The translations under genes were made by a program, and so were the position numbers. From positions 7,202,001-7,266,000 of the forward strand of contig NC_059551.1 in the NCBI RefSeq assembly GCF_905220415.1: a DNA stretch of 64,000 bases, read 5' to 3'. The first letter of the stretch is position 1, and each line of letters begins with the position of its first letter. Source of the DNA: Colias croceus (taxonomy: Eukaryota > Arthropoda > Insecta > Lepidoptera > Pieridae). Shown here piece after piece: positions 11,601 to 26,600 of the stretch. The notes under the pieces were generated by a model, which saw only the letters and a program-made list of their open reading frames with translations, was not told where the DNA came from and did not search any database.

Positions 11601-14600
11601 ATGAATGAAGTAGACCGAAGTATGATTCAAAAGAATGGAATTGAATGAACGTAATATTACATCGCACCTTATTTCCGGCACAATATTTTTCGATTTGATT
11701 GATCAATTTCGATGATCAATACCTCGGGCGCCAAGATTGGCTACCGACGGCGATCCCATTATTGTATTTTCTACGTTTTACATTACAATACCGCCTAGTG
11801 GATGCTCAACTAAAAAATACTCTAGAGCGTCGTATTGTAAATTAGAGCAGAACGATGCTCGATTGTTTCGGCTTGTGGTTTCACTTACTCAAATAAAGTC
11901 AATCTTGGTGCAGGGTCCGTGTGAAAATTTGATAACGAAACTATAGATCGATGGGGCTGCAGAAATCGAGGGGCAATGGCTGCGGTTACAATCCGTGCTA
12001 CTGTGGGAAGCAATAACGCGTATGGATTAGCCGACATAAGCTTACCTGCCGCGGTCTCCGTCAACTGATTTGACTCGTGCTGATAAATGCGTATGATAAG
12101 GCATGCCCTTGCATTTCATTTTCATTTTGACTGGTGGCATGCTTATGTGACTATTTATCTTTATGGATCGGAAAAATTATGTGAATGAGAATTATCCATG
12201 ATATACAATATGATATAAATTATAAGTAGATAGGTAGGCTCAGGATTTTAAAGAAAAATGCGATATTTATCTACATATAACTACATATAATAATTACGTC
12301 TAAAATACAAGGCACCTTCGTCTTACCCTCCTATGAGTTGAATGAAATAATATAATGAAGACGTTTAACCCTCGATAATAGAAGAAAACTCGCAGTCGAA
12401 ATTAATTTACCTACATGTGATTGACACAATATGTCTCTATTTTCGAATGCAATAAATCAAAATAATTTACAAACACCTTTTTTATAATCACATTTAAACA
12501 GGTGCAATAACCACAAAATAAAAACATTATAACATCAAATCCGTTAAAAATGAATGTCTTCATTTAACATCCAAATCTTTCGAAAAGGTGCAATGAAAAT
12601 GGGTCTATTTCGTAATGGGTCTTCTATAGCATTTGATGCACATTTGATGAGATATTGATAGATGCGGCAGTAAAGGACATTAAAACTATTAAAGTGTGGC
12701 AGGCGGGGCTGTACGGGTTGTATTAAGCTACTAGCCGCAAACCACAGCTCCTGGATCATCGGGACAACTATCTTCGACTTATTTTATATTGCACATCGCC
12801 CCTTTAATGGGTTTCGGCTGGACCATAAATATTGAAACGTAAAGCGCTAAGTGTTGGAAATTATAACATGCGTGATGCGATAATAACAATGCATAAATAA
12901 CTACATATGGATTGATAATCGCATATTATAATATACCTAATTGATGATGTTCACTTGAAAAAAATAAAAATCCAAGAAAAGGGGTATAGAAATTTGTTTA
13001 GGAGCTGCGGCGCATCAACCTGAATTTTAGACATAATTTTTTATTTATTTTAAGGATTAGAAATTTAGCAAGAATTATGTATATGTAATTTGTTTTTTCA
13101 ATAAAGAATACCGTAAGTACGTACTTACCCGAAAATATATTATCCTCCTACTCGATAGCATTTTCCGCAAATCTAACCAAAAATTCAGCTAAAAGTCGCT
13201 TAACCGTATTATTCAGCTTATTAGGCATTCCCCTCATTAGAGTCGTCCAGTATTTTCCACGGTAGTGTTTTATCGCGAGTGCAATAAATTCGTAAACGCG
13301 GTCAAATCACTGACCACGGAGGAAAGATCACGGCTCATTGGCTACTTCTAATACAGAGACAGTATAATTAGCCTGATTAGACTGATTGTAGCGACGTTCC
13401 GGATGAGGTACTACAACAAGATTATAGAAAAATATACCTTAAAAACGTTCGGAATAATACAACGACGAATAAATAAATATCAATTTACATTAATTCCGAA
13501 TATCTTAATACCAAATACATACCAATAACATCGTCACACTGTCTGTTCTGACGATGAATGTAGAGTACATTCATCGCTCCGAGTTAAAATCACGTCAAAT
13601 CATGGCCCGAGTCAATGTTGATGACGAGTAACTAATCGGAATGACTCTTATTTATGGCTTCATTGAGAAGTGAATTATAAATTGGACTGTTAATCTGAAT
13701 TTGGGATAAGTTTACTTGACTCGGAAAAGTCTCCCTAAAGTATTTGTAGATCCTTATGATTCATTCATGTAATCGTTTCCAATGTATACCTACGTATATT
13801 AAAATTGCCAAGAAAAATATCTCAAGCGAACAAATGTTTGGTTATTGATGACTATAAACGATTGTAAACTGTAATCTCTATCGATTGTGCAGAATTGCGC
13901 GCACGTTTCTCAAATGGTTGTACCAAAGAATCTCGACTTCAGGTGGCCTAATGTGCCGCATTTGTGGTCGGCCGGCAGGATACGCGCTTGTACCGTAATG
14001 AGCAGCACATAACGAAACCTTACAAATAATTCAACCCAGGGAAAAAAACAACCAAATCACGTACTCCTATGCACCAGAGGAAAACGAGTATCGGATAGCA
14101 CCGTGAACTCCTTTCTCTTTCGACGAGCTCACGTGCGAGGGAGACGCAAAATTAATAATGCCGATATTTTCTGATACGTTTCGAGGTGTGCATCGGGCTC
14201 AATACAATCAATTATTTTACTACGTGCAGCACGGCTACCTTCTGTCCGTAATATGTTTATGAAAAAAGTTCGAATTACACGGCGTAATTCAAGTTTCGAT
14301 TCGAATTACGCTGCTTGTAGAACAAAACCAATTTACGAGACGTATAATTTGTGTAGAGACAAACAGACACTTGAAATTTAGCCCTCGATAGGTACACCAG
14401 TGTCTTGTGATGCGGTACTAATTTAATTATCTCTGTGAAAGAGCAGGAACGCTGCACTTACAAACGAAGTAGCTCGTTCAAAGTTTATTCTTATTCACGT
14501 TTAAAATTTAACATGAACGTGAATTTACAAATAATTAAAAAATAGTTGAATATTCTAACAAAATGCTTCTGTAGACAATTTACTTATGATTTCATAGTTT

Positions 14601-17600
14601 GCCTTTGATATTATATGCAACACGGAAAGCTTTAACAGTTCTATCAAAGCTTAGACTAAATCTGCTCAAGCTTTATCTCATTGTTAAATCTGCTTTTTTT
14701 CAATATTGTTGAACAAAATTATCCTTTACGTAACCGTTAAGGCCATGCCTCTAGCTAGAAGCTTGCGGATCTTCTTGACCCACACAAAAAACTTATGACA
14801 TTCCTAAGCTTTTGCTATTCATAATCTATACACGCTCTTGTTTATTCATTAATAAACCTATGAGTATCTGTAGCCAATGATACAGTATCCCGTACACCGG
14901 TAGGTATGCTGAGATGTGATAGGTAACACTAGCCCGCATATCGCGTGTTCGTCGTATAATATTACGCGACCGGCCGGCTGTATCAACGATCGTCAATCGG
15001 TCGGATTCATTCCGTGTAACAATACCTTTGGTGGGGCTATTCAATGCGCGTGCTAGAGCTAAGCGATTGTGGCAGCGTTTAGCGATTTTATTAATAACGA
15101 TATATGGTATGTCGTTAAACAATAAATTACTAAATGAACAAAAATATTTTCGACCTTTTTTGTTACATAATTAGTAATCATTAAAAATTATAATTGATAT
15201 GGTTTTATTACAGAGAGACCGCAGTTCCTTCTGATAAAATTTGTGGTTGCTTCCGATAAAGTGTTGTGGTTTTTGTATATATCATAAAACCTCAAACAAA
15301 ACTTATGAATGACGGTTAAAATATATTCATTGGGTGGCTTTTTAATTGATAGTTTTATTTAAAAAAAATAAACTTAAGAGTTTTGCTATAATTATTATGG
15401 ATTCATTTTTTTACTAAATTTATATTATTTATTCTTAAAAAGGATTTAATTGGTTTTATTAAAACCATACTCTAACCTACGTGACTGTTGAATTATTTGA
15501 AACCGATATTTTAAACACATGTTACAAACAAACGCAAAACAGACGTAGGTAACCACAAATTTAACAAACATATTGTATATAAAATATTAATTATAATAAT
15601 ATGTGGGGACAATGTGTTACTCTATATTATATATTTTACAATATCGAGTGCTATTGTATGTAGGTATTAATAATAGGCATGACGACAGTATCCATAAATG
15701 ATCGTATTAGTGTTTTTAAGGGAAAATGTATAATAAATAAATTAAATATAGTGACTTAAAAATCTTAAAAACATTAAGATTAATGAGATTATCAATAAAA
15801 TAAAACATTGAAATTCTGCAGTTCGCCATTTTGACTAAAACACGCGTGACGTCACGATTAAGTCAACAACTCACGTCAGATGTATTTTGTTGTTATGAAT
15901 ATGTTGAGAATACGCATTTTTATTTATTTTCTATTGTTTCACGTATGCTTTATCGACTCAGAACAGAAATATAATTGCGAATTCACGAATACGTGGTTTC
16001 GGGGTTCTCCGCGCCAACTTCATACAATCTTTTCTTATTATTTTCTCGCTTGAAATAATTACTTACACATTTTTGAGCATTATTTTTATGTGGATTCACA
16101 CTGCAATACTGCACACTACTTATAAACTTTGAAATTCGTTTCTATAACACATATTAAATAAATATTTCTTTAATTTTCTTCGCAATGCGTACAAATAATT
16201 ACGTATTTACTAAAGAGTGACGTCACGCCTACGCCATGACACCTGCGAGCTGTTTTGGCACAGATAATAAATATTTTTTGAAAAATGGCTTTTATCTTCG
16301 TTAAATTTAAGTATATTACCGAAATATAGGGTTTTTCTTGTATAGTAAACGTATACACACATAATGGAAGAGGATTTCAAAATCTTTCGTCATGCCTATT
16401 ATAATTAATTAATTAGTATAGAATCGCGCTCAATAATACTTAATATTGAAATGTTAAATGTTTACAAAATGTTAAATGTTTGTTTGCTTCTCTTACACTC
16501 TACATACATTTTTGTACTTCATTAAGAAAAATCAAAAAACTAAACATTTAAATCACATTTTTCTAACTTCCACTCTCGGCTCTGAATACATATTTTAATA
16601 TTCTACTAAGAAAGTAATGACTACCAACCACTATTTATTTAAATTTATACTTAAACTGATAACTCGTTCGCTCTTGCCATGGCCCCATCTCTAATCTCAA
16701 CAACTTACATTACCCACAGTGAACGTGTCTTAAGACGCAGGCGCACTCAACCGGACAAAATTACCCTTAGTACTTCGGATATTCAAATAGTGATTTGTTT
16801 TTCATAATCAATACTTTCTGACATAGAAATATGAGAAAATAATTTAAGAACGTGTAGAAAGTTTGTGTATTTAGACACCGATTTGTTGTTTTAAAAGTAA
16901 ACAAAATAAGTAAAGCTGAGCACTGAAATTAACTTGCTTCGTTTAGGTACCTTTTCTATGAAAAATATTAAAGCTTTGTTTTGTTTTAAGTAAATTAAAT
17001 ACTTAATGATGTTGTAGTTTAGCCCACGTGTATAATAAATCTAAATTAATCATACTCTACATTTCAAAGTTCTAATAAAAAACCGTTCCAAATGGTTACA
17101 TATAAATTAACAAAAGCCTTATTTGCAGTTTTGAGAATTCTATCACGGTCGAATACAGGACTACCTTGAATACCCACACGACTTTTCAACTATCGTCAAT
17201 CTTTACCTAGAAATAAAACACAAGTTTATCTAACTGTCTATATTCTTTGTCGCTAATGCAACAATTGTATTACAATAAAATTAAATACATATTCACTATA
17301 CAATTTATTTAAAAATGACTTTAAAGTTAGTGTTAAAAATAATTGCCTTGCTCTCTCCAAGAAGCGATGTTTTATAAAAAGGTATTGACAGGCATCGTTA
17401 TGATGAGCCACAGGTGACCCGTAATCGAAAACAGACATTTTTCACATAACTTACATCCAACCTCACAAACTTATTTATGAGGTTGTTCAACTATTCTAAG
17501 AACAGAGGACGAATGGCTCTATCATTAACAAAAATGACGTTTATTAGTATGCCATCATAATGTATCATAAATAGATAGCCGGCAAAAGTCACAATCGAAT

Positions 17601-20600
17601 GAAAATTATAAAAGATTACGTTGAAATCGGTAGGACCCCTCCGAACATCCAGGCTTCATTGGCCGTCAAGCACAGGATGTATCAAATTACGCAGAGTTAC
17701 GATGTAAGTGATCAGCAACAAAAACTTTACAAAACAACCAACGATCTCGAGGGGTGAGAATATTCTTATGGGAGTTTAATAAGATTTATACAGCTTCGGA
17801 AAAGTATGCGCGAGTTTTGATATCATTTTTTGTTCATAATCATTGCAGACATCCAAAAATCAGATCGCAACGAAAATTCCTTCCCACAAAAAAAAACCTG
17901 AATTTATTATACATTTCAGTAGACATATTATTATGTTCTAAAATTCCCCTGGAAAACGCTGTCTAGGTTAGGCTACTTGTTAACTGTGTTGGTATTTATA
18001 TCACTTTATTTTCATCATAAGTATCCTTAAACACATTAGTATTTAGTAACCACAAATATATATTTGTACATTGAGTAAACATATTCTGAGGTTAATTGTT
18101 TCATGTAAACAACCTTTTTTCTTAACGACCGTAAAGACTGTATTCCCCATTTAGTGTCAATTTGCACATACATTATGTATGTTCACGTTTAATCCAACTG
18201 TTAAATTTCCATGTCTGTTACATTATTTGATTTATACAGGAAAGCTTACATATTTGTTGTACGGAGTTAAATTGGATTTATCATTCCAACATAAGGTGTT
18301 CGAATTATTTTTTTTTGTCATCTTCGATTGTCAATTGATTTTCACTCCATATAACTAATACTCACTGTACCTCATAATATCTACGTCATACGGCATATAA
18401 ATACAATATCATCGGCATATAACTAACAATCAACATCATACGACAAAATAGCGTGCACGTCACTAGTTTTCAGTAAAGTTCCCACCTCTTATCACGTGCT
18501 AATAACCGCTAATGGTAATCCACCGCAAAGTTTGCGCAAATGTGTGTAACAAGAACAAGCGTTGTGATCAAAGGAGGCTAATTACCGCCCCCTAATCAAC
18601 GCCCTTGATTGGTGGCCTGGTGTTTGTATTCGACATTCGCTTGACGAGCTATTGTAAGCAAGTGCCAAGTATGTGTGCGGAAAAACGATTATTAGCTCGT
18701 ACCTAATTAACATCTGCAGCAATGCTAAGTACGTATATTCAAGAAAATCAATATCCGTATTGGCAAATGTCTTACTAGAATCTGAAAGTTAAGGGAATAA
18801 ATTTCTCCGTTGCGTTTATTATGAGATGAACATGACAAAGACTATTAAAGTATTAGTGTATTAAACTCATCTCATTCTAACATCGTTCCCATAACAACAA
18901 CATACAAGCAATATCATTAACGTGCATAATGAAGCGTGATTATAGCAATTTATATTTGTGGCGATTGTCATTTCGAATTTCGTTTATTCATTGATATACA
19001 GTTAAATAGTTGTGCTCGGTTCTCGATGTTTTGACAGTTCGCCACGCGTAGGGTGTTAATGTGACATTACCTCGAGGGGCGCGGGCGGGACGGGAGCGCG
19101 GGGGTGGTAATTATCCCACGTCAGCGGCAGGCCTAGGCCGTGTCCGTGTCTGTGACTGCGCTCACTACGACGTGTTCAGCTGAGAAGTTTTAATAAATAA
19201 TCGCCATCATTTTTTTTAAATGGATTTTCTTTTAAATTGAAATAAGTTATATTCCTTAGAGGATAGTTTTATCCCTTGCATTCAACAGGAAAAAAGAGTT
19301 AGAAACTACTATGAAATTAGGTAAGTATAAATTAAGTTATAGCCATGTTATACCTAGTTATATAGAAAATATAATAGAAAGATTAAAATAATTGCGAAAA
19401 TTGAATCATCAATAAAACTCTACCCACATGAAAAATTTGTTAGATTGTAAGTACATAATAAGTAGAGGTAGCCCATCTGTGTGTATTATAGTAACCAAAT
19501 ATTAAAACCTACCTAGAAGCCTACAATCTTATATATATAAAACTCAAAGGTGACTGATATAGTGATCTATCAACGCACAGCCCAAACCACTGGACGTATC
19601 GGGCTGAAATTTGGCATGCAGATAGATGTCATAACGTAGGCGTCCCCTAAGAAAGGATTTTAGAAAATTCGTCCCCTAAAGGGGTAAAATAGGGGATAGA
19701 AGTTTGTATGAAACTTTTTATTCCTTGGATGTATTTGCATGAAATTGGGCATGTGGATAGATCATATGACACGTAGGCGTCCGGTAAGAAAAGATTTTCG
19801 AAAATTCATACCCTAGCTTTGCCCTGCGGTTTCAGTCATTAATCTATATATATAAAACTCAAAGGTGACTGATTATAGTGATCTATCAACGCACAGCCCA
19901 AACCACTGGACGTATCGGGCTGAAATTTGGCATGCAGATAGATGTCATAACGTAGGCGTCCCCTAAGAAAGGATTTTAGGAAATTCGTCCCCTAAAGCGG
20001 TAAAATAGGGGATAGAAGTTTGTATGAAACTTTTTATTCCTTGGATGTATTTGCATGAAATTGGGCATGTAGATAGATCATATGACACGTAGGCGTCCGG
20101 TAAGAAAAGATTTTCGAAAATTCATACCCTAGCTTTGCCCTGCGGTTTCAGTCAGTAATCTATATATATAAAACTCAAAGGTGACTGATATAGTGATCTA
20201 TCAACGCACAGCCCAAACCACTGGACGTATCGGGCTGAAATTTGGCATGCAGGTAGGTATCCCCTAAGAAAGGATTTGGATCAATTCTACCCCCAAGGGG
20301 ATTAAATAAGGGATGAAAGTTTGTATGAAACTATGTCAATTTTATACCGATCGGGCTTAGACTTTGCATGCATAAAGCTACTATGACGTAGGCATTCCCT
20401 AAGTAAGAATTTTGTCAAATTCCACCTCTAAGGGGATAAAATATGTGATTAAAGTTTTGTAGTTTTGTAGGCCCTAAGTTTTTATATAGGTACGCTTAAA
20501 AAATGTACCAAAGCCGCAAAAAATATACCTAATTAATATTAATACTTCTTAACGCGAGCGAAGCCGCGGGTAAAAGCTAGTGACAAATAAAATTATAATG

Positions 20601-23600
20601 GATAAAGAAAACGTTGGAAAATTCAAAATGTTTAAAATACCTTCACCGATATCGTTGGGCAAGTTTTTTTTTTTCAAAACATGACTGGAATCCTACCTGG
20701 AAGGATATCATATTAAAACTATATTATATCCTTAGATCATTGCGATTATATCGGTCATCAAATTTTAAGCTCCACTATGATTAAAATAATATAATGAATA
20801 TCATGTTTTCCCATTCCCAAATTGATTTTAAAGAATATTAAAAATAAATTTAAAGTATAATAAAGGCAGTATAGGATAATATAATAATTGAAGACTGATG
20901 AGACTGTTTCTTATCTTACTCTTATACTGAATTTGAAATTAAATTGATTTGATAAAGCTGATCAAACGAAACTAAGTTCATCAATAATTATGATCGGTTT
21001 TTTTATTAGTGGAAAACAATATAAACAATTTCAACATTATCTATTAAATAAAATATCACACGATACACAATGTTAAAATAATATGTCCAAAAGTATTTTT
21101 AGTTTTCCCCGAATAGGTACCTACAAAAAACAACAAATACTTAAATATAAAACAATCCCATATACCTACGTACGAGTAAATAAATTATTATGATACACCA
21201 ATAATGAAACATTTATAACAAATTGGGTTGATTATATTCAATATTATTAGATAACAATGCATAAAGCCGCGGTTTTTCCGCCATTCTATCGCGAGCATTA
21301 TTTTACATTAAATTTTGTCAGGAACCGCAACCCCAATGCACTGAGCGCTTTTATTTAGACACCTAATTAAATATTTATTAAGTGCATATCTCATTTATAC
21401 ATTAACCCGATTTTAATTTCATGTACCAGCGCACAAAATTAGGAACAGTGAATGGTCGAACCGCAAAATGAAGTGGGTTCGAATTCGGGAACTAGTCGGG
21501 TGCTCCACGCTATCGGCATCCACCAAATTATTATTGAAATACACTTTTCGATGCGATTAATGCCAAATCGTTTATAGTAGTTATGACTCAATATAAAGAG
21601 CTAGGTAGGTAGGTAATATAGGTATTCATCAAATGTGTGTTCAGATAATCGTAACTGAATACCTAGGTACGTTAAAAATTGCGGTTTTCTGTTTTTATAT
21701 AACGGAAGATTAGAATTATTTTGTTAAGTGGGACAAATAAGACTTTTCTATGTTTTCCATTGTGTGTGACAACAAAGACAAACACCAGCTTAACTTCGTA
21801 TAAATATTATAATTTCTCATTACAGTAATATTACGAGTAATAACCGTAACCTAAATTTTAGTCATCACCTATGGTTTTATAATATATGTTATTGACGTTT
21901 GTGGACCTGACTCATTAGATTAAAACAATGCTTAAAGCTTCCAAGCCAAATAATATTATTAATGATTAATAGAACGAACTACCTACGGAGTGAGTAAATT
22001 CACGGTAAGCTTGGTGTCGTTACATGACTCATTAGATAATGTATTTAAACGCCAACATTTCAAGAATAGACTGTGTGGCGATATTACTTTACTCTATGGT
22101 GGCGATTTCTATTTTCTATGCATTATGCAAAAAACGCTTGTACGTACACATAATATTCATGTCGAAGTATATTAATTTTATGACAGATTTATAACGTTAT
22201 TCCATGTAAACGTCATGTTATGAAGTTATAAATTGATTTAAAAAATTATTGTTGTTATGATCTCTATAATAAAAGTATGTATCCTAGAGATACAAGCTAT
22301 AATATCTATGTCTGTGATATTTCATGAGTTTCTATGATAAAATTTTACATTTATTTGACCTCTTCCTTTTTGAGGACTGCATGGATTTATGAGGACTAGG
22401 TAGGTACCACCGCAAGGTCCTAAAAAACAGTGTCGGTTTATTCAAGCAGCTCTTTGAAAACAAAATGCAAATTCATCTAGCTCTGCTACCTAGGTATAAT
22501 ATTTTATAATGCAAACACAAATACGTCAATAAATAATTACATTAAATATGTTAGTAATAATTCTACGACATGTGATATGGTGTTTAGTACTTAATTAATG
22601 TTGTTAATAGCATTCAAACATTATCCACTTACAATGTAGATCACGCAATATGACAAATCTAAACATGGATTTTTCCTCACGTGCGAACCATGTTAAATCT
22701 ATAAGTACCTACGTATATTATTAAAAAATTGTGTTCATTGTCTGTATATAGGTACATGAAATGGAAAATGGATAGCTTAATATACCTACTTAGTATTTAA
22801 AAACCGGCCAAGTGCGAGTCGGACTCGTGCATGAAGGGTTCCGTACTATCTTGTATTTTTAGTTTATTGTATGGGGACCCCCTTAATATACTATATATTT
22901 TTTTTTAATTTTTAGTATTTGTTGTTGTAGCGGCAACGAAAATACATCATTTGTGAATATTTCAGCTTTCACGACTTATGAGATACAGCCTGGAGACATA
23001 CAAACAGTGGAGGCTTAGTAATAGGATCCCGTTTTAACCTTTGGGTACGGAACCCTAAAAATTATATTTCAGTGATCGTATTTACAAATAAAATTTAAAT
23101 CGATTCAAATATGGAACACAGCCATAGTCAACAACTAGTTAACATGAAAATACTGATAAATCGTAATTGGCTCAACAGTTCTCTCAATGCGTTTACTAGA
23201 ACAGTAAATTAAACGCGGGAATTACCAGACCCTTTGCGTGCGTCACATGATAACCAGGTAAATAATTATAATTACAAAATTATAAATAACTGGTATTATG
23301 TTAATTTGTATGCATTACAATAACAATTAATAATTCACCTAAGTGTTTCGATAAACCGCGAAATTAAATTGTTTTCACTGAGATGAATCCATTAATTTGA
23401 CATTTCTTTATGACAAAATAATGCCGAAGTTTCGATAATTTTTGATTTTATATTAAGGCGAGGATTTCCGATTATTGCCCTTTTTTAGATTAATTTTAAA
23501 CAATGAAATATTCATTATTTTCGACTGGAAAAAATATATTTTACACAAAAAGATTTATTTGAAGGCAGAGTGTCGTCGGTAACACGATATCAATTACTTT

Positions 23601-26600
23601 GTACGATCAAAAAAAATCGGGAAGTCAACCCGTTTTGCGCTGTTATTTTCAATTTTATAGGTGTGTTTAATAACATAGACATTTTGAAAATGCATATTTA
23701 GGTAGGTATTACTATTACGGAGGGCAAAGTGTCATAAAATATTGAAGAATGAATATAGTTTAAATCACATAAAAAAATAAACCAAGACACGCGCGAAATC
23801 GAGGCCGCTTGGGCCTTCAAATGCCCGCGAGGCTTTGTTGAGGTAAGACCTGTGTCGAGTCGTGCGCTCACCGACTCCCGCCGCCGTGCATTTTTGTTAA
23901 AAAATTAAAAATGAATAAACGACAAAAGAGGGACAGTATAGATAATAACAGTAGAGGTACTCGTGTGTATACAGGGTTATTATTGGACCTCCCGCCATAT
24001 TTGAATCAGTTGTTCAGACCATGAAACTGAACACCTTTTACAAAGAAACATGCATGAGTCGAAATGAGAAAAAATCCTCCCATAGAAAACTACTCGATCA
24101 TATTGTGGTCGGTTTTGTATTGGAAGTCTGATTTTTTTTTACTTTTCAATGTTTCTTTGGAAAAATTGTTCAGTTTCATGGTCTGATCTGAACAACTGAT
24201 TTAAATTTGGCAGGAGGTCCTAAAACCACCCTGTATATCTACTTGTGGGGTGAAATAATTATAATGGAATATTTAATTCGTAGGTTGTCAGATGAGGGTA
24301 GAAAGTCTACACAGTGTGGACTTAATTTCAGCCATCCAGGGTGATCAAAATGTCCAGCCGGTGCTGCGAACTCGACAACTAAATATTGAAGAATTTTAAA
24401 AGATGAACTTAGATATAACAATAACGTTCTATGATCATCGGCCAACATAAAGGATTTCCAATGAAAACCCAGCTACATTGCCATTATTGTCATAAGTGTT
24501 TATATACAATAAAATACTCAAGAGTATTTTATTGTATTTTAGTTGCATTGCATTGCAGAATTATTTAACTGACACTCTGTTACTGACAACTGACATGTAA
24601 AGTAGACAATACTTAATTAATTTATGTTTTGATAAAACATGCCTAATTTAAGAATTTGTGTTTAATTTAACTTGCGTTGTTTTTGAAAAAGTGGCCAAGA
24701 GCATGTCGGGCACGACCATTCCGTAGTCATTGCATATCACGGACCTGCGAACTGCACTGTTTGCTATTAATCTTTAGCTTAAAAACCTACCTGCGCCTTG
24801 TTTATTTATGTTTAAAAAAATAAAAATTATAAAATTAAAATAACCCTTATTTCATTTTTGTATCCTATAAATAATATGTATTCGTATTTAATAAATATAT
24901 TCGAATTTAATAAATATGAAAGCCACTGATATTACTGAATATTTTATACTGTGGCGGGCGGCGGGGTCACGCAAGTTCATCTTAGACGCGCGCGCGCGAG
25001 ATATATTTCGCGCGTTCTGGGACAGCAAAAATGCCTAATACTCCGGAAAATCCTAGCCTTAATTAACTATTTTATGATTTGTGACAATGTATAATATTTA
25101 TTTATAACTAGCTGTTCCCCGCCGTTTCACCCGCATTGCTCCGCTTCTGTTGGTCTTAGCATGATGATATATAGCCTATAGGCTTCCTCGATAAATGGGC
25201 TATCAAACACCGAAACAATTTTCAAAATATCGGACCAGTAGTTCCCGAGATTAGCGCGTTCAAACAAATAATCTCTTCAGCTTTATAATATTAGTATAGA
25301 TCATATCATATGTTGTGATATTATTTATGTGATTTTGAATGAAACATACAAAAGTTTTCTTTATTTTTTATTCGCATTTAAACACGGGAAAAAACAACAT
25401 AGAATCTGCATCTGCAAAATATATAAATCGTGTTATATCACAATAACAATTGCAGACATTAAAAGTGGAGCACTAATCATTTTTAATGCGACTTTGTTTA
25501 ATCCTCTCGGTCTCCTTTATATTTATTCATACAAATAATATAAAAGTGTATACTTACGTGTCAAATGTCGCGTGATCCTCGACATACAGACAAAGCAGCC
25601 CAATAAGTATTATATTATTAGCATTATTATTTGTTTTATCGTCCTGACTCAGTCCGACACGCTTGAATATAAACTACTTAAACTTATGTTGAAATGAGTG
25701 CCGAATATTAATTTACATGATGATACTCATGCTTTTTCTAATTAAATAGAGGAAAGAGCTATGGAAAATAAGGAAAATTTTCTTATAGGTATAATAGCTG
25801 CATATTATTAACGAATCAAATCATAAAAATTACCTTATATTTGATAATTATAATATAAGCACCGATGATACTATGGCGAAACGTCATCTTGTTTATATAT
25901 TAAATTTAAAAGAAAAGACAAATTAAGATACTTTTTTTAATGAAATCAACACTTAAAACGTATGTAAGTATTTATTATGCAGACTTGAAAGACAACAAAC
26001 CATTAACTTACAAATACAACTAAGCTGTCAAAATATCGATTGTATTCAAAGTTTAGGCCGTCTGACCTAGCTTTCGTATGAATCAGCGGCAATCCCGGCG
26101 CGTACGCAGTTCCGCACACGTGACCTCTATAGCATACACACTACTGACTACACATTACACATACACCTGTTATTGATAATGGGCGATTAATTATGTATTA
26201 TGAAACGTTCACACCAGTTAGACGTTAACGAGTGTACAAGTGATTTTATACTGTTTTTGGAGAGTGATCAGTGAGGTGCTATATTGAGTAAGGCAATGGG
26301 ATAAACGCAATGTACCTAAACGACAAATGTAGATATTTGATGCATCCGTTTCATGAAAAAACAATTTTGAATTGTGAATATTAAATACAAAGCTCTTTTT
26401 AAATAGACATAATTTTTTGGTGGTGTAGGTACCAATACAGATATTCAGTTATATAATGAATGCTCCATAATCCAAATGAATAACATTAAAGTACCTTTAA
26501 ATCAAAATATTACAACATCAATTTTCGAAGGTACCTAGGTAGGTAGTCTTTAAACTGCTGATTTTTTTTTTTTTAATAAAGCCGGGCCATATAATATACT

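Noticed and set aside
14826..15122. Minus-strand 98-codon frame in the Runt intron
   Set aside because: No recognised motif, no splice support and no coding-like conservation pattern; probably chance in a slightly GC-richer patch.
18480..18660. Runx-like motifs near TAACCGCTAA and CCACCGCAAA
   Set aside because: Neither matches RACCRCA exactly, and near matches are expected by chance in this length of sequence.
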